DNA from: CAYNJF01 sp964397555
GTDB lineage: Bacteria > Pseudomonadota > Gammaproteobacteria > Berkiellales > Berkiellaceae
Length of the DNA: 64,000 nt
Assembly: GCA_964397555.1 (NCBI GenBank)
Contig: CAYNJF010000008.1
Span: 1-64,000, forward strand
Direction of reading: 5' to 3'
The notes beneath the pieces were generated by a model, which did no database searches, had not been told where the DNA came from, and saw nothing but the letters and a program-made list of their open reading frames with translations. Within the stretch, counting starts at the first letter, position 1. Each line of letters begins with the position of its first letter. Of this stretch, positions 7,871 to 17,470 are shown one piece after another. The position numbers and the translations under genes were made by a program.

Positions 7871-8488
7871 ATGGCTAGAGACACACAAGCTACTTGTCGG
7901 ATTATGCGTCGTTACGGTCTTGACCTTGACTTCAAAACTCGTGATGCCGAATCTAAATGTAACTTTAAAACACCTCCAGGTGAGCACGGTGCCAAGCGTA
8001 AGCGTCGTGATTCTGGGTATGGTGAGCAATTAGCAGCTAAACAAGCCCTTCGTTTGATGTACGGTTTGCTTGAGAAGCAGTTCAGAAATCTTTACAAAAA
8101 AGCAGACAGAATTAAGGGGCCAACAGGTCACGTACTTCTTCAATTGCTTGAATCTCGTTTAGATAACGTCGTTTACAGAATGGGTTTTGCCGCGACTCGT
8201 CGTGAAGCACGTCAGTTGGTCAATCATAAGTCCATCGTTGTTAACGGTGACGTTGTCAGCATTGCTTCTTACCACGTTAAACCTGGTGATGTTGTGAGCA
8301 TTCGCGAGAAATCAAAGACCCAAACGAGAATCATGGATGCCATTAAGCATGCTCAAGATTCTGAGAGCTCTGAGTGGATGAGTGTTGACTTCACGAAGAT
8401 GTCAGGTGAGTTCAAGCGTATTCCAGATCGTGATGAACTACCAAGCTTTATTAATGAGCAGCTCATTGTAGAGCTTTACTCTAAGTAA
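7871..8488 (+). CDS. rpsD: 30S ribosomal protein S4 (uS4)
   Basis: S4 nucleates 16S rRNA folding and in many bacteria represses the alpha operon. The 205 residues match the family length (206). Visible are GEHGAKRKRRDSGYGEQLAA, a LRLMYGLLEKQFRNLYKKA helix, and the S4 RNA-binding domain RLDNVVYRMGFAATRREARQ followed by VNHKSIVVNGDVV. It lies directly between rpsK and rpoA. Confidence 0.98.
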   Translation: MARDTQATCRIMRRYGLDLDFKTRDAESKCNFKTPPGEHGAKRKRRDSGYGEQLAAKQALRLMYGLLEKQFRNLYKKADRIKGPTGHVLLQLLESRLDNVVYRMGFAATRREARQLVNHKSIVVNGDVVSIASYHVKPGDVVSIREKSKTQTRIMDAIKHAQDSESSEWMSVDFTKMSGEFKRIPDRDELPSFINEQLIVELYSK

Positions 8489-8511
8489 GACCCAAGGGAG
8501 GCAAGCATTTA

Positions 8512-9525
8512 ATGCAACGTCCATACAGTGAATTTTTAAAGCCCAGATCAATATCTGTGCAAGACATGGGTAATAACCATGCTCGTGTCATGCTTGAGCC
8601 TTTAGAGCGTGGATTTGGTCATACGCTTGGAAACGCTCTGCGTCGTATTCTATTGTCATCCATGCCCGGCGCAGCCGTGGTCAAGGCTCAAATTGATGGT
8701 GTGCTTCATGAGTACACGACCATGGAAGGAGTTCACGAGGACGTCATTGAGATCTTGCTAAACTTGAAAGGCATTGCCTTCAAGATGCATGGCGATACCA
8801 AAGGTGAAGTAGAGCTTACGCTTGAAAAATCTTCTGCCGGTCAAGTGACTGCAGGTGACATTCAGTTGGAGCATGACATTGAAGTTGTGAACCCTGATCA
8901 TGTGATTGCAACCCTTACGGCTGACGTACCATTTAGAATGACCATCACTGTCGCTCAAGGCCGTGGTTATGAGCCTGTCACAGCTCGTAAACAAGCCGCT
9001 GAGCTTGAAGGCACTGGAGCCACCATTGGTCATTTACAGGTCGATGCTTCTTTCAGTCCTATCCGTGTGGTGACTTACATGGTTGAAAGTGCTCGTGTTG
9101 AAGGTCGTACTGACTTAGATAAGTTGGTCATTGATCTTGAAACCAATGGGACCATTGACCCCGAAGAGGCCATTCGCCGCGCAGCTACGATTCTAGCGAA
9201 TCAATTGTCGGTCTTCGTTGACCTTCGTGGTGAAGAAAAACCTCAAGAGACCCAAAAAGAAGTTGGTATTGACCCAATCTTATTGCGTCCGGTAGATGAG
9301 TTAGAACTAACGGTTCGTTCTGCAAACTGTTTGAAAGCTGAAAACATCTACTACATTGGTGATTTGATCCAACGTAGTGAGATGGAGCTTCTTAAGACCC
9401 CAAATCTTGGTAAGAAATCTTTGACTGAAATCAAAGACATCCTTGCCTCTAAAGGGCTGTCACTTGGTATGAAGCTCGAAGGATGGCCACCAGCCAGTTT
9501 GGAAGAGAAAAAAGAAGTTTCCTAA
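8512..9525 (+). CDS. rpoA: DNA-directed RNA polymerase alpha subunit
   Basis: The alpha dimer scaffolds core RNA polymerase; its C-terminal domain binds UP elements and activators. The 337 residues include the N-terminal dimerisation motif LEPLERGFGHTLGNALRRIL, the strand around GRGYEPVTARKQ, and the C-terminal helix-hairpin-helix domain with VRSANCLKAENIYYIGDL and TPNLGKKSLTEIKDIL. Length is close to E. coli (329). An AGGGAGG ribosome-binding site lies upstream. Confidence 0.98.
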   Translation: MQRPYSEFLKPRSISVQDMGNNHARVMLEPLERGFGHTLGNALRRILLSSMPGAAVVKAQIDGVLHEYTTMEGVHEDVIEILLNLKGIAFKMHGDTKGEVELTLEKSSAGQVTAGDIQLEHDIEVVNPDHVIATLTADVPFRMTITVAQGRGYEPVTARKQAAELEGTGATIGHLQVDASFSPIRVVTYMVESARVEGRTDLDKLVIDLETNGTIDPEEAIRRAATILANQLSVFVDLRGEEKPQETQKEVGIDPILLRPVDELELTVRSANCLKAENIYYIGDLIQRSEMELLKTPNLGKKSLTEIKDILASKGLSLGMKLEGWPPASLEEKKEVS

Positions 9526-9552
9526 AATTTTGAATAAGAGTTGGATTTTGTC

Positions 9553-9927
9553 ATGAGACATCGCTGTTCAGGTAGAAAATTAAATAGAAATAGTAGTCAC
9601 CGTACTGCTATGTTCCGTAATATGACATGTTCTTTGCTAGAGCACGGGATTATCAAAACCACCGTAGCTAAAGCCAAAGAACTTCGCTCTAAAGCTGAGC
9701 CGATTATTACGCTTGCTAAAGAAGATAGCGTGGCCAATCGTCGTCTAGCTTACAACCGTCTTCAAAATAAGAAGATTTTGGGTAAGCTTTTCACCGAAAT
9801 CGGTCCTGCAAATAAAGAGCGCCCTGGTGGTTACATTCGTATTTTAAAATGCGGTTACCGTCCAGGCGACAATGCGCCAATGGCGTACGTCGAGCTAGTT
9901 GAAAGAGAGCAAGCTAACGCCGAATAA
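9553..9927 (+). CDS. rplQ: 50S ribosomal protein L17 (bL17)
   Basis: L17 is the last gene of the alpha block. The 124 residues start MRHRCSGRKLNRNSSHRTAM, the family signature, and have KTTVAKAKELRSKAEPIITL and the C-terminal GGYIRILKCGYRPGDNAPMA. The frame is open four codons upstream from a TTG, but the ATG at 9553 gives the conserved N terminus. A strong terminator follows 19 bases after the stop. Confidence 0.97.
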   Translation: MRHRCSGRKLNRNSSHRTAMFRNMTCSLLEHGIIKTTVAKAKELRSKAEPIITLAKEDSVANRRLAYNRLQNKKILGKLFTEIGPANKERPGGYIRILKCGYRPGDNAPMAYVELVEREQANAE

Positions 9928-9946
9928 GCCGCAGTTACTCTCTTAG

Positions 9947-9972
9947 AGCCAGGCTAAGCCTGGCTTTTTTTT
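9947..9972 (+). terminator. Intrinsic terminator of the ribosomal/alpha operon
   Basis: AGCCAGGC (9947-9954) pairs with GCCTGGCT (9958-9965) around a TAA loop, followed by a run of eight T. This is a textbook Rho-independent terminator and separates rplQ from the giant-gene array. Confidence 0.9.
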
Positions 9973-10079
9973 GCTTCTCTTAGTATTTAACTTTCTAAAT
10001 TACTACGTAAGCTTTTGGGTGATCACGCACCTTGTTTCAACGTTGTCTTTCTTCGTAATCCCATATCGGTCTTGTTGTC

Positions 10080-13000
10080 ATGCTTAACTATTTCAAATCC
10101 CTTTTATCTAGTCCCTCACCAACACCTATTTTTGAAGACGCTGGTGAGTTACTTTCTCAACCCTATCTCGATGAGGTTCTATCGGTGAGGCAGTTGATGG
10201 GGTTGTCAATGTCTCAAAAGATACTAAGCCTTGGGTTGTATTCACCAGAATATCGACAAAAGTCAATAGAGGCATTAAAGGGAATTCTTAATTCAAATGA
10301 GAGTACAAAGTCATACTTTATTAGATTATTAAATGATGATGATTCAATTTACAGAGGCTTTGAGAGCATGCTTGGCTTGCGTGTTCAGGTTGTTGAAGGA
10401 AGTGAGCGAGAAGTAAGGCAATTTAATCATCAAATTCAAATAGCATATAGTGTCCTTCATGATTTGATTCCGTTATTCCCAGAAGCAGAGCGTCTTTTGT
10501 GTCTAAAGGGTGCGATCCTGAATATGTCTGTTAATTTGCTACAGTCCTACCTGGATTGGCTGAATAATGAAATTTTTATTGCTCCTCAATATAAGGAGGC
10601 TTTATTTGAATGTCTGTCTCTGGTATTAGGATTGGCAAAGGACTCAGGCGTTGTTGAGTCTTATGACACTGATTGTATAAGTATTTTCATTACATTATTG
10701 CGGATGAGGAAATTGCTTCCCAGTCTAGAAGAGAGGCTTGAGCTGTCAGATGATGAATCGGAACGCTTTCGTATGGGGTATGTTCTATTCTATGGGTCAG
10801 TTTATGTAAATAATTCCTCTCTAATTCATGGAAAACTTTCCTATGATCTTTATAGGGCAGTCATATCAAGAGAGAGTGACCCAGAATTAGATGAATTTTA
10901 TTTTGCGTCTAAGGTACATCATCGCACATATGATGAAGCGGAGCGGTTTTTACCAGCATTGGAGACAGGATCGGATTCTACCACCTTTTCAGTGGCGGAG
11001 CGGTTTTTAACAGCATTGGAGACAGGATCGGATTCTACCACCTTTTCAGCGGCGGAGTGGTTATTAACAGCATTGGAGACAGGATCGGATTCTACCACCG
11101 TTTCAGCGGCGGAGCGGTTTTTAACAGCATTGGAGACAGGATCGGATTTTACCACCTTTTCAGCGATTGAAGGTGAAAGTGATTCCGATGAAGCCTATTT
11201 ATCGGCTGAAGATGATTTGGAAGAAGTCATCGATGGTGTTGGTGGATTAAGTCTTAATAATCACGACGAGGAAGCTGTACCTAATAATTCTGAGAGGATA
11301 GCAGCTCTCACAAAACAACTTGAAAAGAGCCAGAGACAAAGGGAATCGAAGACGCAACAAATCGAGATTTTGAGGGATAAGCTTGAAGAAGCTCAAGATC
11401 AAGTGAGAAAGCTAAAGCGTGCCATTACGATAAAAAACCAGCCACATAGAGAAAAGCTGCGTCGATTAAAAGATGAGCGGGATGTAATAGTTGAAGAAAA
11501 ACATGCATTGGCAGAAGAGCTTGAGACAAAGGATCAAGAACTGCTTGCATTGGCAGAGGCGCTCGAAGCTATGGGTCAAGAAAAAAATGCATTGGAAGAA
11601 GAGCTGGATGCAATGATTCAAGAAAAACTTGCATTGGAAGCAAAACTTGAAAGACAAGAAACAGTTCACACTCAGGAAATTATATTACTTCATACAAAAT
11701 TGGAAGGGAATCAAGCGGGACATCAATCAGAAATTGATAGTATCAAAGAAAGGCTAAAAAAAAATCTCTTGTCAGCTGAAGCTAAAATCAGAGAACTGCA
11801 AGATATGATAAAAACAACCCAAGCACAAAATAATGAGAAATCCAGAGAACTCGCCCGTCTAAGAAAACAAAATCATAGTTTACGAAAACAAGCAACAGAG
11901 CTTGAGGTAGAACGTAGAGTTCTTCACAAGAACAATGGTGAACTTACAGCGATTGTTACGCGACTCTCTGAGGAAAAGCAACGCTGTTTATCTGACATAG
12001 CGGGATTGAGCGCCCAGGTTGTACAATTGCAAACCTTTGTTACAGGACAACAGGAAGTCCTTGCTACACAGCAATTTCAAACCAAGACTAATTTTGATGC
12101 TGCGGTTGAAGGTTTAAACGCTCAGAGAATAAAGACCAAGAAGCTACATCACCAAGAACTTAAATATAATGTAAATAATGAGCGAGCCCACTTTACCATT
12201 CCAGGTGAAGTTATAGAAATTATGGCTCTACTAGAGGCCCTTGGGGCTAACGCTTATATTTATGGCGGCTTTATTCGTGATCAACTTTTTGCTCAACCGT
12301 ACAATGACATTGATATCATTTGTGATCTTCATCCAAGTGCTATTGAACTTTTTGTAAACTTGATTGATGAGAGATTCGACCTTACGGTAGTAAAAAGTAA
12401 ACACATTGATGGTTTGTATCGTATTTTTCTAGATGACGGTGTTTTCATTGAAATTTGTTTTAAGCCTATAGATATGCTAGAACATGCCCAAAGTGCTGAT
12501 ATGAATGTCAATTCCTTTCTTCTCTCAAGTAAAGGTTATTTATTTGATCCATTAAATGAGTTTAACAATGTTATAGCTGGTGTCTTCAGGCTTTTGGGGG
12601 GCACAGAGAAGCTTATTCAAGATCCGGTTCGTATTTTAAGGGCACTAAAAGTGTGGTTGAAAACCGATAGTTTACCCTCGAATGAAGACAGAGTGTCTAT
12701 TGTTGAGTCAATGCATCATGTTTACCAACTCCCTATTCGAGTATTTATGCAACACATGTTTCATTTATTAAAAGTCCGTCCCGAAGCCCTTCTATCTTTT
12801 TTGGTTCAATTTGAAGCTCACGAGTCAATTTTGATGGATCTCTTTTTCAGAAATGGAATTAGTGCATTACCAGAGCCTTTGATGGAAAGATTTTTTAACG
12901 AATTTATTGACTTAATACTTGACCATCAAAGGTATCAAACGTTCTTCCCATGCTTTTTAAGCCTATGCCATAAATTTAAGCTACTAGTGAGCGAGGATAG

Positions 13001-13229
13001 TTCAATTTCGAGCAATACAAATGCTGATTATGTTCGTTCATTTTTTGCACCTTGGCGTGATGACCCAAACTACGAAAGTGTTTGCAAAATGAATCAAGTT
13101 ACAAAGGCTACAACAAGTCCGCCTTTAACTCCCCGCTTTGATCAGTTTGGAGCCACAACCTCTCAGGCTTTAGCGACACGTGCTGGTACCTCATCAAGTT
13201 CGGAGCTTCCAAGAACCAAGCCACCGTAG
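10080..13229 (+). CDS. Giant coiled-coil protein with C-terminal poly(A)-polymerase/CCA-like nucleotidyltransferase module, paralogue 1
   Basis: Not a gene recognised by name. The 1049 residues divide into a helical N-terminal region (about 1-285), four near-identical 19-residue repeats (287-362), an acidic linker, a heptad-rich coiled coil (about 400-690) and a nucleotidyltransferase module (about 690-970). In that module GGFIRD (729-734) is followed by D743-I-D745; a strand carboxylate is at E791, the D-x-N-x-N motif starts at D807, and D848-PVR matches the motif-D region of class II CCA/poly(A) polymerases. An APWRDDP segment and a Ser/Thr-rich tail follow. It is the most divergent of the four and by eye the most AT-rich. 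There is no signal peptide and no evident membrane segment. No strong ribosome-binding site precedes the ATG. Enzymatic activity is an inference from motif retention. Confidence 0.8.
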   Translation: MLNYFKSLLSSPSPTPIFEDAGELLSQPYLDEVLSVRQLMGLSMSQKILSLGLYSPEYRQKSIEALKGILNSNESTKSYFIRLLNDDDSIYRGFESMLGLRVQVVEGSEREVRQFNHQIQIAYSVLHDLIPLFPEAERLLCLKGAILNMSVNLLQSYLDWLNNEIFIAPQYKEALFECLSLVLGLAKDSGVVESYDTDCISIFITLLRMRKLLPSLEERLELSDDESERFRMGYVLFYGSVYVNNSSLIHGKLSYDLYRAVISRESDPELDEFYFASKVHHRTYDEAERFLPALETGSDSTTFSVAERFLTALETGSDSTTFSAAEWLLTALETGSDSTTVSAAERFLTALETGSDFTTFSAIEGESDSDEAYLSAEDDLEEVIDGVGGLSLNNHDEEAVPNNSERIAALTKQLEKSQRQRESKTQQIEILRDKLEEAQDQVRKLKRAITIKNQPHREKLRRLKDERDVIVEEKHALAEELETKDQELLALAEALEAMGQEKNALEEELDAMIQEKLALEAKLERQETVHTQEIILLHTKLEGNQAGHQSEIDSIKERLKKNLLSAEAKIRELQDMIKTTQAQNNEKSRELARLRKQNHSLRKQATELEVERRVLHKNNGELTAIVTRLSEEKQRCLSDIAGLSAQVVQLQTFVTGQQEVLATQQFQTKTNFDAAVEGLNAQRIKTKKLHHQELKYNVNNERAHFTIPGEVIEIMALLEALGANAYIYGGFIRDQLFAQPYNDIDIICDLHPSAIELFVNLIDERFDLTVVKSKHIDGLYRIFLDDGVFIEICFKPIDMLEHAQSADMNVNSFLLSSKGYLFDPLNEFNNVIAGVFRLLGGTEKLIQDPVRILRALKVWLKTDSLPSNEDRVSIVESMHHVYQLPIRVFMQHMFHLLKVRPEALLSFLVQFEAHESILMDLFFRNGISALPEPLMERFFNEFIDLILDHQRYQTFFPCFLSLCHKFKLLVSEDSSISSNTNADYVRSFFAPWRDDPNYESVCKMNQVTKATTSPPLTPRFDQFGATTSQALATRAGTSSSSELPRTKPP
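10938..11165 (+). repeat. Four tandem 57-bp in-frame repeats in giant paralogue 1
   Basis: Units at 10938-10994, 10995-11051, 11052-11108 and 11109-11165 each encode a 19-residue unit resembling AERFLTALETGSDSTTFSA. The units differ by only a few bases, so the array is a recent duplication or a length-variable tract. It lies between the N-terminal region and the coiled coil and has no counterpart in the three downstream paralogues. Confidence 0.95.
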
Positions 13230-13239
13230 AATCAGAGTC

Positions 13240-13258
13240 AGCCCTAAGGGCTCTTCTT
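13240..13258 (+). terminator. Weak terminator-like hairpin after giant paralogue 1
   Basis: AGCCC (13240-13244) pairs with GGGCT (13248-13252), followed by CTTCTTTTTT. The stem is only five base pairs, so termination may be partial. It suggests that the next gene can be transcribed from its own promoter within the 220-base gap, although no clear promoter was identified. Confidence 0.5.
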
Positions 13259-13449
13259 TTTTAACGCCTATATCTATGCATAGTCTTATACGTTAGTTTT
13301 GACTATCGGAAGTCCTATATCTGATGAGAGGAGGTTTTTTTTAGAAATCCATGATTATCAGATGAAACGCTTGTTAGGAGGGACAAGTGGGGATATGAGG
13401 TCAGTATTCAATTGGTATAATACGGTAAGTCAGTCAACCAAGGTTTTGC

Positions 13450-16400
13450 ATGATAACAAGTCCAAAAACCAAATCATACCCAAAGCTCATTGAGATGCTT
13501 ATGAAAAAAGATGGTGTGACTGAACCAGAATTTAATGAACTTTCCATGTTGGATCAATTGATCGTTCATGGCTTAAATGTTGATGCAGAATCGTCCGCTA
13601 ATTACTTCACTCACTTCGAAACGTTGAGTGCAGACACACAGAGTCTTTTGGAGCACTTTAGTGTTGCAAGCACAGAAGAGCTTGTCAACGAAATAAGCAA
13701 TCGTTTAAAAGTAATCAGTGAACATGATCTTAGTCATCTAGCGATGGATGAAAAAGGTAGTTTCATCATGAATGCAAGCCTTATCCTATCCATACTTAAT
13801 AACCAGATATCGCCCATCCTTGAAGATCGAGAACTTCTATTAGAGGTTACGTCACAACTAATTTGTTTCCATGATAAGTGGTTAAAATACTTGAATGAGG
13901 GCTTAACGTCTCCGATTAAACCTCCCAGTGTGGATTATGATGATTTAGAATCAGGTCTTCCTATCTACTTAGCGTCTATTCTTAAGTGGTATCAACTAAA
14001 AAAGAATTATCAACAGTGTCAAACCACCCTAGAGTTTGTTAAGTCTATAATCATAAGCTTAGAATCCTTACAAGAGTATGGACTATTAGGGCCTATTTGT
14101 TCAGACTATGTTGCAACTTTAAATGATTTGATCAAAAAGGTAGAGGCGCAGTCCCAGTCTTTGAAGAGTGCCCATGCTCAAGGCTTAGAGAGCGAGGATG
14201 TTGGTTCCTCCACATCGGGTGAGCACCACATGGATGAGACTTCTACTTTATCTGGATCAGACTCTGCCCTTCAAAGACAAGCGCGCGAAGAGCTTGAACA
14301 CTCTATTCTTGAGCTAGAAAGCATCAAAGAAGCTCTGTCATTGGTCGAAGAAAAAATCAGCATGTCTATCGATAAAGACGGACAATTAAAAGCGCAGGAG
14401 ATGATATTAGCCTGCCATACTCAGCTTTCCAAAAAAGAAATAAAATCACTTTCTCTGAAAAAAAGAAGAGAAGAAAACAAGAAGAATAAGAAACACAGAA
14501 GATCGAAATTAAAACATGAAAAAGAAAAAGTTGAATTTTCAAAGACAGTAACTGGTCAAATAATTGAGATCATAGATCTGGGGCAAGAAATTGAGGCTAT
14601 TCTAGGAGGCACTCTTGATTCGAGCATGCCGGCTCAACTTGATCTTTTGAAAGAAATGCGTGGCCATGTCGACTCAGCGTTTAATCGATTGAAACAAGCC
14701 TTTAATTCCACTGTCCGTCTAATTTCTTCCGAAAGATTTACAGAGCTTTCTTTGAGTCAACGAACCGTTGAAGAACACGATAAAATGATGGAGGTGATGC
14801 CAAATATTCATGTTCTTTTTGCTCGTTTTGAAAAGCATGTGGATATTATCGAGGAAGAAGAAGCAGACATGTCAGAAAAAAAGCTGACTCAACTTCATGT
14901 GAGCTGCGATCACAATCAGCTTACAAGTGAAGCTCTGATGCCAAGTGTGCAAGTCTGGGCCAATCGTATAAAACGTTTAGAGCTAGAACTCGCGGAGTCG
15001 CACGCACAAGCTGAAGAAACGTTTCGACTCAACAGAGCATTAACAGAAAATAACATTAAAATGGCGGAACAATTAGAAACTGCCAAGAAGACTAAAGCTG
15101 GGGCTGAGAACATAGCCGGTGAATTAATCAATGATAAAATGGCCTTAAAGGCTGAGATCCAAAAACAAAGAGCTGAACTTGAAGAACAAAAAGCTGAGAT
15201 CCAAAGACAAGTTGCTGAGATCGAAAGACAAAGTATTGAGATTGAGCAGCAAAGAGCTGAAAACAAAGAGTTATCAAAGTGCTCGAAACGAATGTCAGAT
15301 AAACTTGGTAGTCTAAGTAAAACCATAGAAACGGTTCTTAAAGTTACTGGATCTGATGCAGCGGTACAGACGGATCCCATCGTTGATGGTGAAAAAAGAA
15401 CACTTAAAGCAACCGTACTAAAGCAAAAGAAAAAAGCAGAAAAAGATGGGCGTCGAATCAAAGCTAGAAACGAAAGAATAAAGGAGCTTGAACAACAACT
15501 GGCCGGAAGGGATAAGTTGTTTGAGGAGCAAACATCCTCAATGAAGGATAAAGTTGTCTCTCTTAAAGAAGCCTGTAGTGAAACACGAGCACAGATTAGA
15601 GAGCTGATGCAAGAAATTGAAAAAGTTAAGGCTGATGCCCGAAAGCAAAAAGAGCTTTTGGAGCAAGAGCATAAACACGCCCAAAAAGTATCTGAAGAAA
15701 CCAACAAAGAGCTCGCCTCTCAAAACACCTCTTTGTCGAAGGAAAATGCCACTCTACGAGCTCAAATGCTGGAAAGAACAGAATATCAATCTGAATTACT
15801 GAACCAAATTGATACCGATAAAGCCACGATTGATGCTCTCCAGAAACAACTTCAAAAAGTAAAACGTGAACGAGAAGAAGTCAATGTCCAAGGCAACGCA
15901 CTTATGGTTAAGTACGTCGAGGCCAATGCGGCAATCAATGCTGCTCAAATGAAAATAGTAGCTCAATCTACCTCTCTACGCGAAAAACAAAATAGAATAG
16001 ACGCTCTTATCAGACAACTGCAGGCGAAAGAGCAAGAGAGTCAAAAACACTTACAAAGCAAAGCTGAATTAGAAGGCATGCTTGCTCACTACTACGAAAC
16101 CCTCATACGAAATGATAACTTTCACCATCAAGAACTAAATTGTGTTGTTCAAGACAAGAGGGCTCGCATCGAACTGCCGGTTGAGGCGGTCACGATTATG
16201 GCTGAAATCCAAAAATTTGGTGCTCAGTGTTATGTTTATGGGGGCTTCATTAGAGATAGCTTACTAGGTCTCAGCCCTAAAGATGTTGATATTATCACCA
16301 ATTTAACCCCTGAGCATATGCAAATTTTGCGTCGGGACTTTTTCCCAAGATTTGGCGGAAGACTCATCGAATCTGAACATGTACCAGGTTTGTACACTCT

Positions 16401-17259
16401 CTATCGTGAGGGCATGATGCCGATCGACATACGGTTAGTGTCTACGTCTGATCTGAGTTTTCTACGTCATGCCAGTAAGATGGATATAAATGCTAATACT
16501 TTCCTGGCAACCAAAGAAGGAAAGGTTTTAGATCCTGCAAAGCAATTTGTTAACGTTATGAATGGTGATATCCATTTTCATTGCAGCGAAGAAGAGCTCA
16601 TCAAGGACCCTGTACGTCTCCTTAGAGGATTAAAACTATGGTCGAAACTGGGACTAGAGCCCAATGCCCATGATCGTCTTTGGATAGAAAATCACATCGA
16701 ATGCCTTGATTCACTAGCCTTACCCGTTTTCTTAAAGCACTTTTTGGCGGCTATCAAAGCTGATCCAAGCCATTTTGTAGACTTGGTACAAGGCATGGAC
16801 CCTTGTGTACAGTCTGTTTTATTTAGAGAGTGCTTGAATGGTCTTGAGGCATCACAAGTCATCAATTTTTATGATGAAATGATCGATATTGGCACAAGAT
16901 TAACAGAGCGAAGCACATTCTATCCTGAATACTTGAAGCTCTTGTATAAGGCCGTCCATGGTGAACAAAGTGCAAGTGCTGATGATATGGATGCCTTTAT
17001 CAGGGAAAGGCTTTCCCCATGGTTGGATGATCCAAGTTTTGAGCGTGTTCTCAATGCCAATCTGCGCTCAATTTTTGCATGGGACGGAAGGAAAAGCGAT
17101 CACTCAGGTGCAGCCTCATCAACCTTTGAAGCCTCAGGGGTAGCTCAGGTCGCTGAACTATTTCCGAGTCTTACCATCGCCTACGAAACAGCGCGTGCAA
17201 AAGCACCTGTCGCAGAAGATAGAGCTTCTCGTGCTCCAAGTCCCAGCTCAAGACAATAG
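13450..17259 (+). CDS. Giant coiled-coil protein with C-terminal poly(A)-polymerase/CCA-like nucleotidyltransferase module, paralogue 2
   Basis: Unknown protein of 1269 residues. The N terminus (Y-P-K-L-I ... LSMLDQLIVHGL) resembles those of paralogues 3 and 4. A Lys/Arg-rich patch lies at about 332-365 and long coiled coils cover about 270-365 and 470-880. A break in the coiled coil holds AVQTDP (638-643). The C-terminal module has GGFIRD (931-936), D945-V-D947, the carboxylate D993 in PIDIRLV, D1012-INAN and D1053-PVR followed by LLRGLKLWSKLG. This order matches the head and neck of class II nucleotidyltransferases. After it come LSPWLDDPSFERV and a Ser/Ala-rich tail. The ATG has an AAGG about ten bases upstream. 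No transmembrane segment is visible. Confidence 0.8.
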   Translation: MITSPKTKSYPKLIEMLMKKDGVTEPEFNELSMLDQLIVHGLNVDAESSANYFTHFETLSADTQSLLEHFSVASTEELVNEISNRLKVISEHDLSHLAMDEKGSFIMNASLILSILNNQISPILEDRELLLEVTSQLICFHDKWLKYLNEGLTSPIKPPSVDYDDLESGLPIYLASILKWYQLKKNYQQCQTTLEFVKSIIISLESLQEYGLLGPICSDYVATLNDLIKKVEAQSQSLKSAHAQGLESEDVGSSTSGEHHMDETSTLSGSDSALQRQAREELEHSILELESIKEALSLVEEKISMSIDKDGQLKAQEMILACHTQLSKKEIKSLSLKKRREENKKNKKHRRSKLKHEKEKVEFSKTVTGQIIEIIDLGQEIEAILGGTLDSSMPAQLDLLKEMRGHVDSAFNRLKQAFNSTVRLISSERFTELSLSQRTVEEHDKMMEVMPNIHVLFARFEKHVDIIEEEEADMSEKKLTQLHVSCDHNQLTSEALMPSVQVWANRIKRLELELAESHAQAEETFRLNRALTENNIKMAEQLETAKKTKAGAENIAGELINDKMALKAEIQKQRAELEEQKAEIQRQVAEIERQSIEIEQQRAENKELSKCSKRMSDKLGSLSKTIETVLKVTGSDAAVQTDPIVDGEKRTLKATVLKQKKKAEKDGRRIKARNERIKELEQQLAGRDKLFEEQTSSMKDKVVSLKEACSETRAQIRELMQEIEKVKADARKQKELLEQEHKHAQKVSEETNKELASQNTSLSKENATLRAQMLERTEYQSELLNQIDTDKATIDALQKQLQKVKREREEVNVQGNALMVKYVEANAAINAAQMKIVAQSTSLREKQNRIDALIRQLQAKEQESQKHLQSKAELEGMLAHYYETLIRNDNFHHQELNCVVQDKRARIELPVEAVTIMAEIQKFGAQCYVYGGFIRDSLLGLSPKDVDIITNLTPEHMQILRRDFFPRFGGRLIESEHVPGLYTLYREGMMPIDIRLVSTSDLSFLRHASKMDINANTFLATKEGKVLDPAKQFVNVMNGDIHFHCSEEELIKDPVRLLRGLKLWSKLGLEPNAHDRLWIENHIECLDSLALPVFLKHFLAAIKADPSHFVDLVQGMDPCVQSVLFRECLNGLEASQVINFYDEMIDIGTRLTERSTFYPEYLKLLYKAVHGEQSASADDMDAFIRERLSPWLDDPSFERVLNANLRSIFAWDGRKSDHSGAASSTFEASGVAQVAELFPSLTIAYETARAKAPVAEDRASRAPSPSSRQ

Positions 17260-17297
17260 TCTTAAGTAAAGCATCCATTATGTACTTATACTAACTT

Positions 17298-17404
17298 GTT
17301 TACCTTTGAAGCCCTGTTTTGCGCCTTTTTTAGGTAAATGAAGGGTATAAAGGCGAAAAAGCATGATTTTCTCAGCGGATCCGCTATTATTAGCCGTTCA
17401 GCTA
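17298..17404. other. Dyad-rich intergenic segment between giant paralogues 2 and 3
   Basis: Several inverted repeats crowd this stretch: TTTACCT with AGGTAAA, CGCCTTT (17322-17328) with AAAGGCG (17349-17355), and a contiguous 12-base palindrome AGCGGATCCGCT (17374-17385). None has a T tract typical of a strong terminator. The segment may hold transcription-factor sites or RNA structure for the downstream gene. Function is unknown. Confidence 0.4.
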
Positions 17405-17438
17405 ATTTTGTGCACATAGAGTATACCCAGCACAAAAT
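17405..17438. promoter_or_regulatory. Perfect 9-bp inverted repeat upstream of giant paralogue 3
   Basis: ATTTTGTGC (17405-17413) and GCACAAAAT (17430-17438) are perfect inverted copies separated by 16 bases, ending 32 bases before the ATG of paralogue 3. The form suits a dimeric regulator's operator or a 5' UTR hairpin. No comparable copy was found upstream of the other three giant genes. Confidence 0.45.
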
Positions 17439-17470
17439 AACTTAGTTAGTTACATCTTCAGGTTTAAGTC

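Noticed and set aside
10919..11155. Open reverse-strand frame across the 57-bp repeats of paralogue 1
   Set aside because: It is the antisense shadow of the repeat array; periodicity keeps the frame open. No start context or independent evidence.
10938..11165. CRISPR-like array
   Set aside because: Repeats are contiguous, in frame and have no unique spacers; they are a coding tandem repeat. The same holds for 34833-35051.
13299..13493. A 64-codon open frame in the gap between giant paralogues 1 and 2
   Set aside because: It starts with TTG, lacks a ribosome-binding site, overlaps the start of paralogue 2 and shows no recognisable protein features.
14916..15707. Long reverse-strand frame of 263 codons inside paralogue 2
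   Set aside because: It mirrors the coiled-coil coding strand (Ser/Leu/Phe-rich antisense of Glu/Lys/Gln codons). No ribosome-binding site and it lies wholly inside a better gene.
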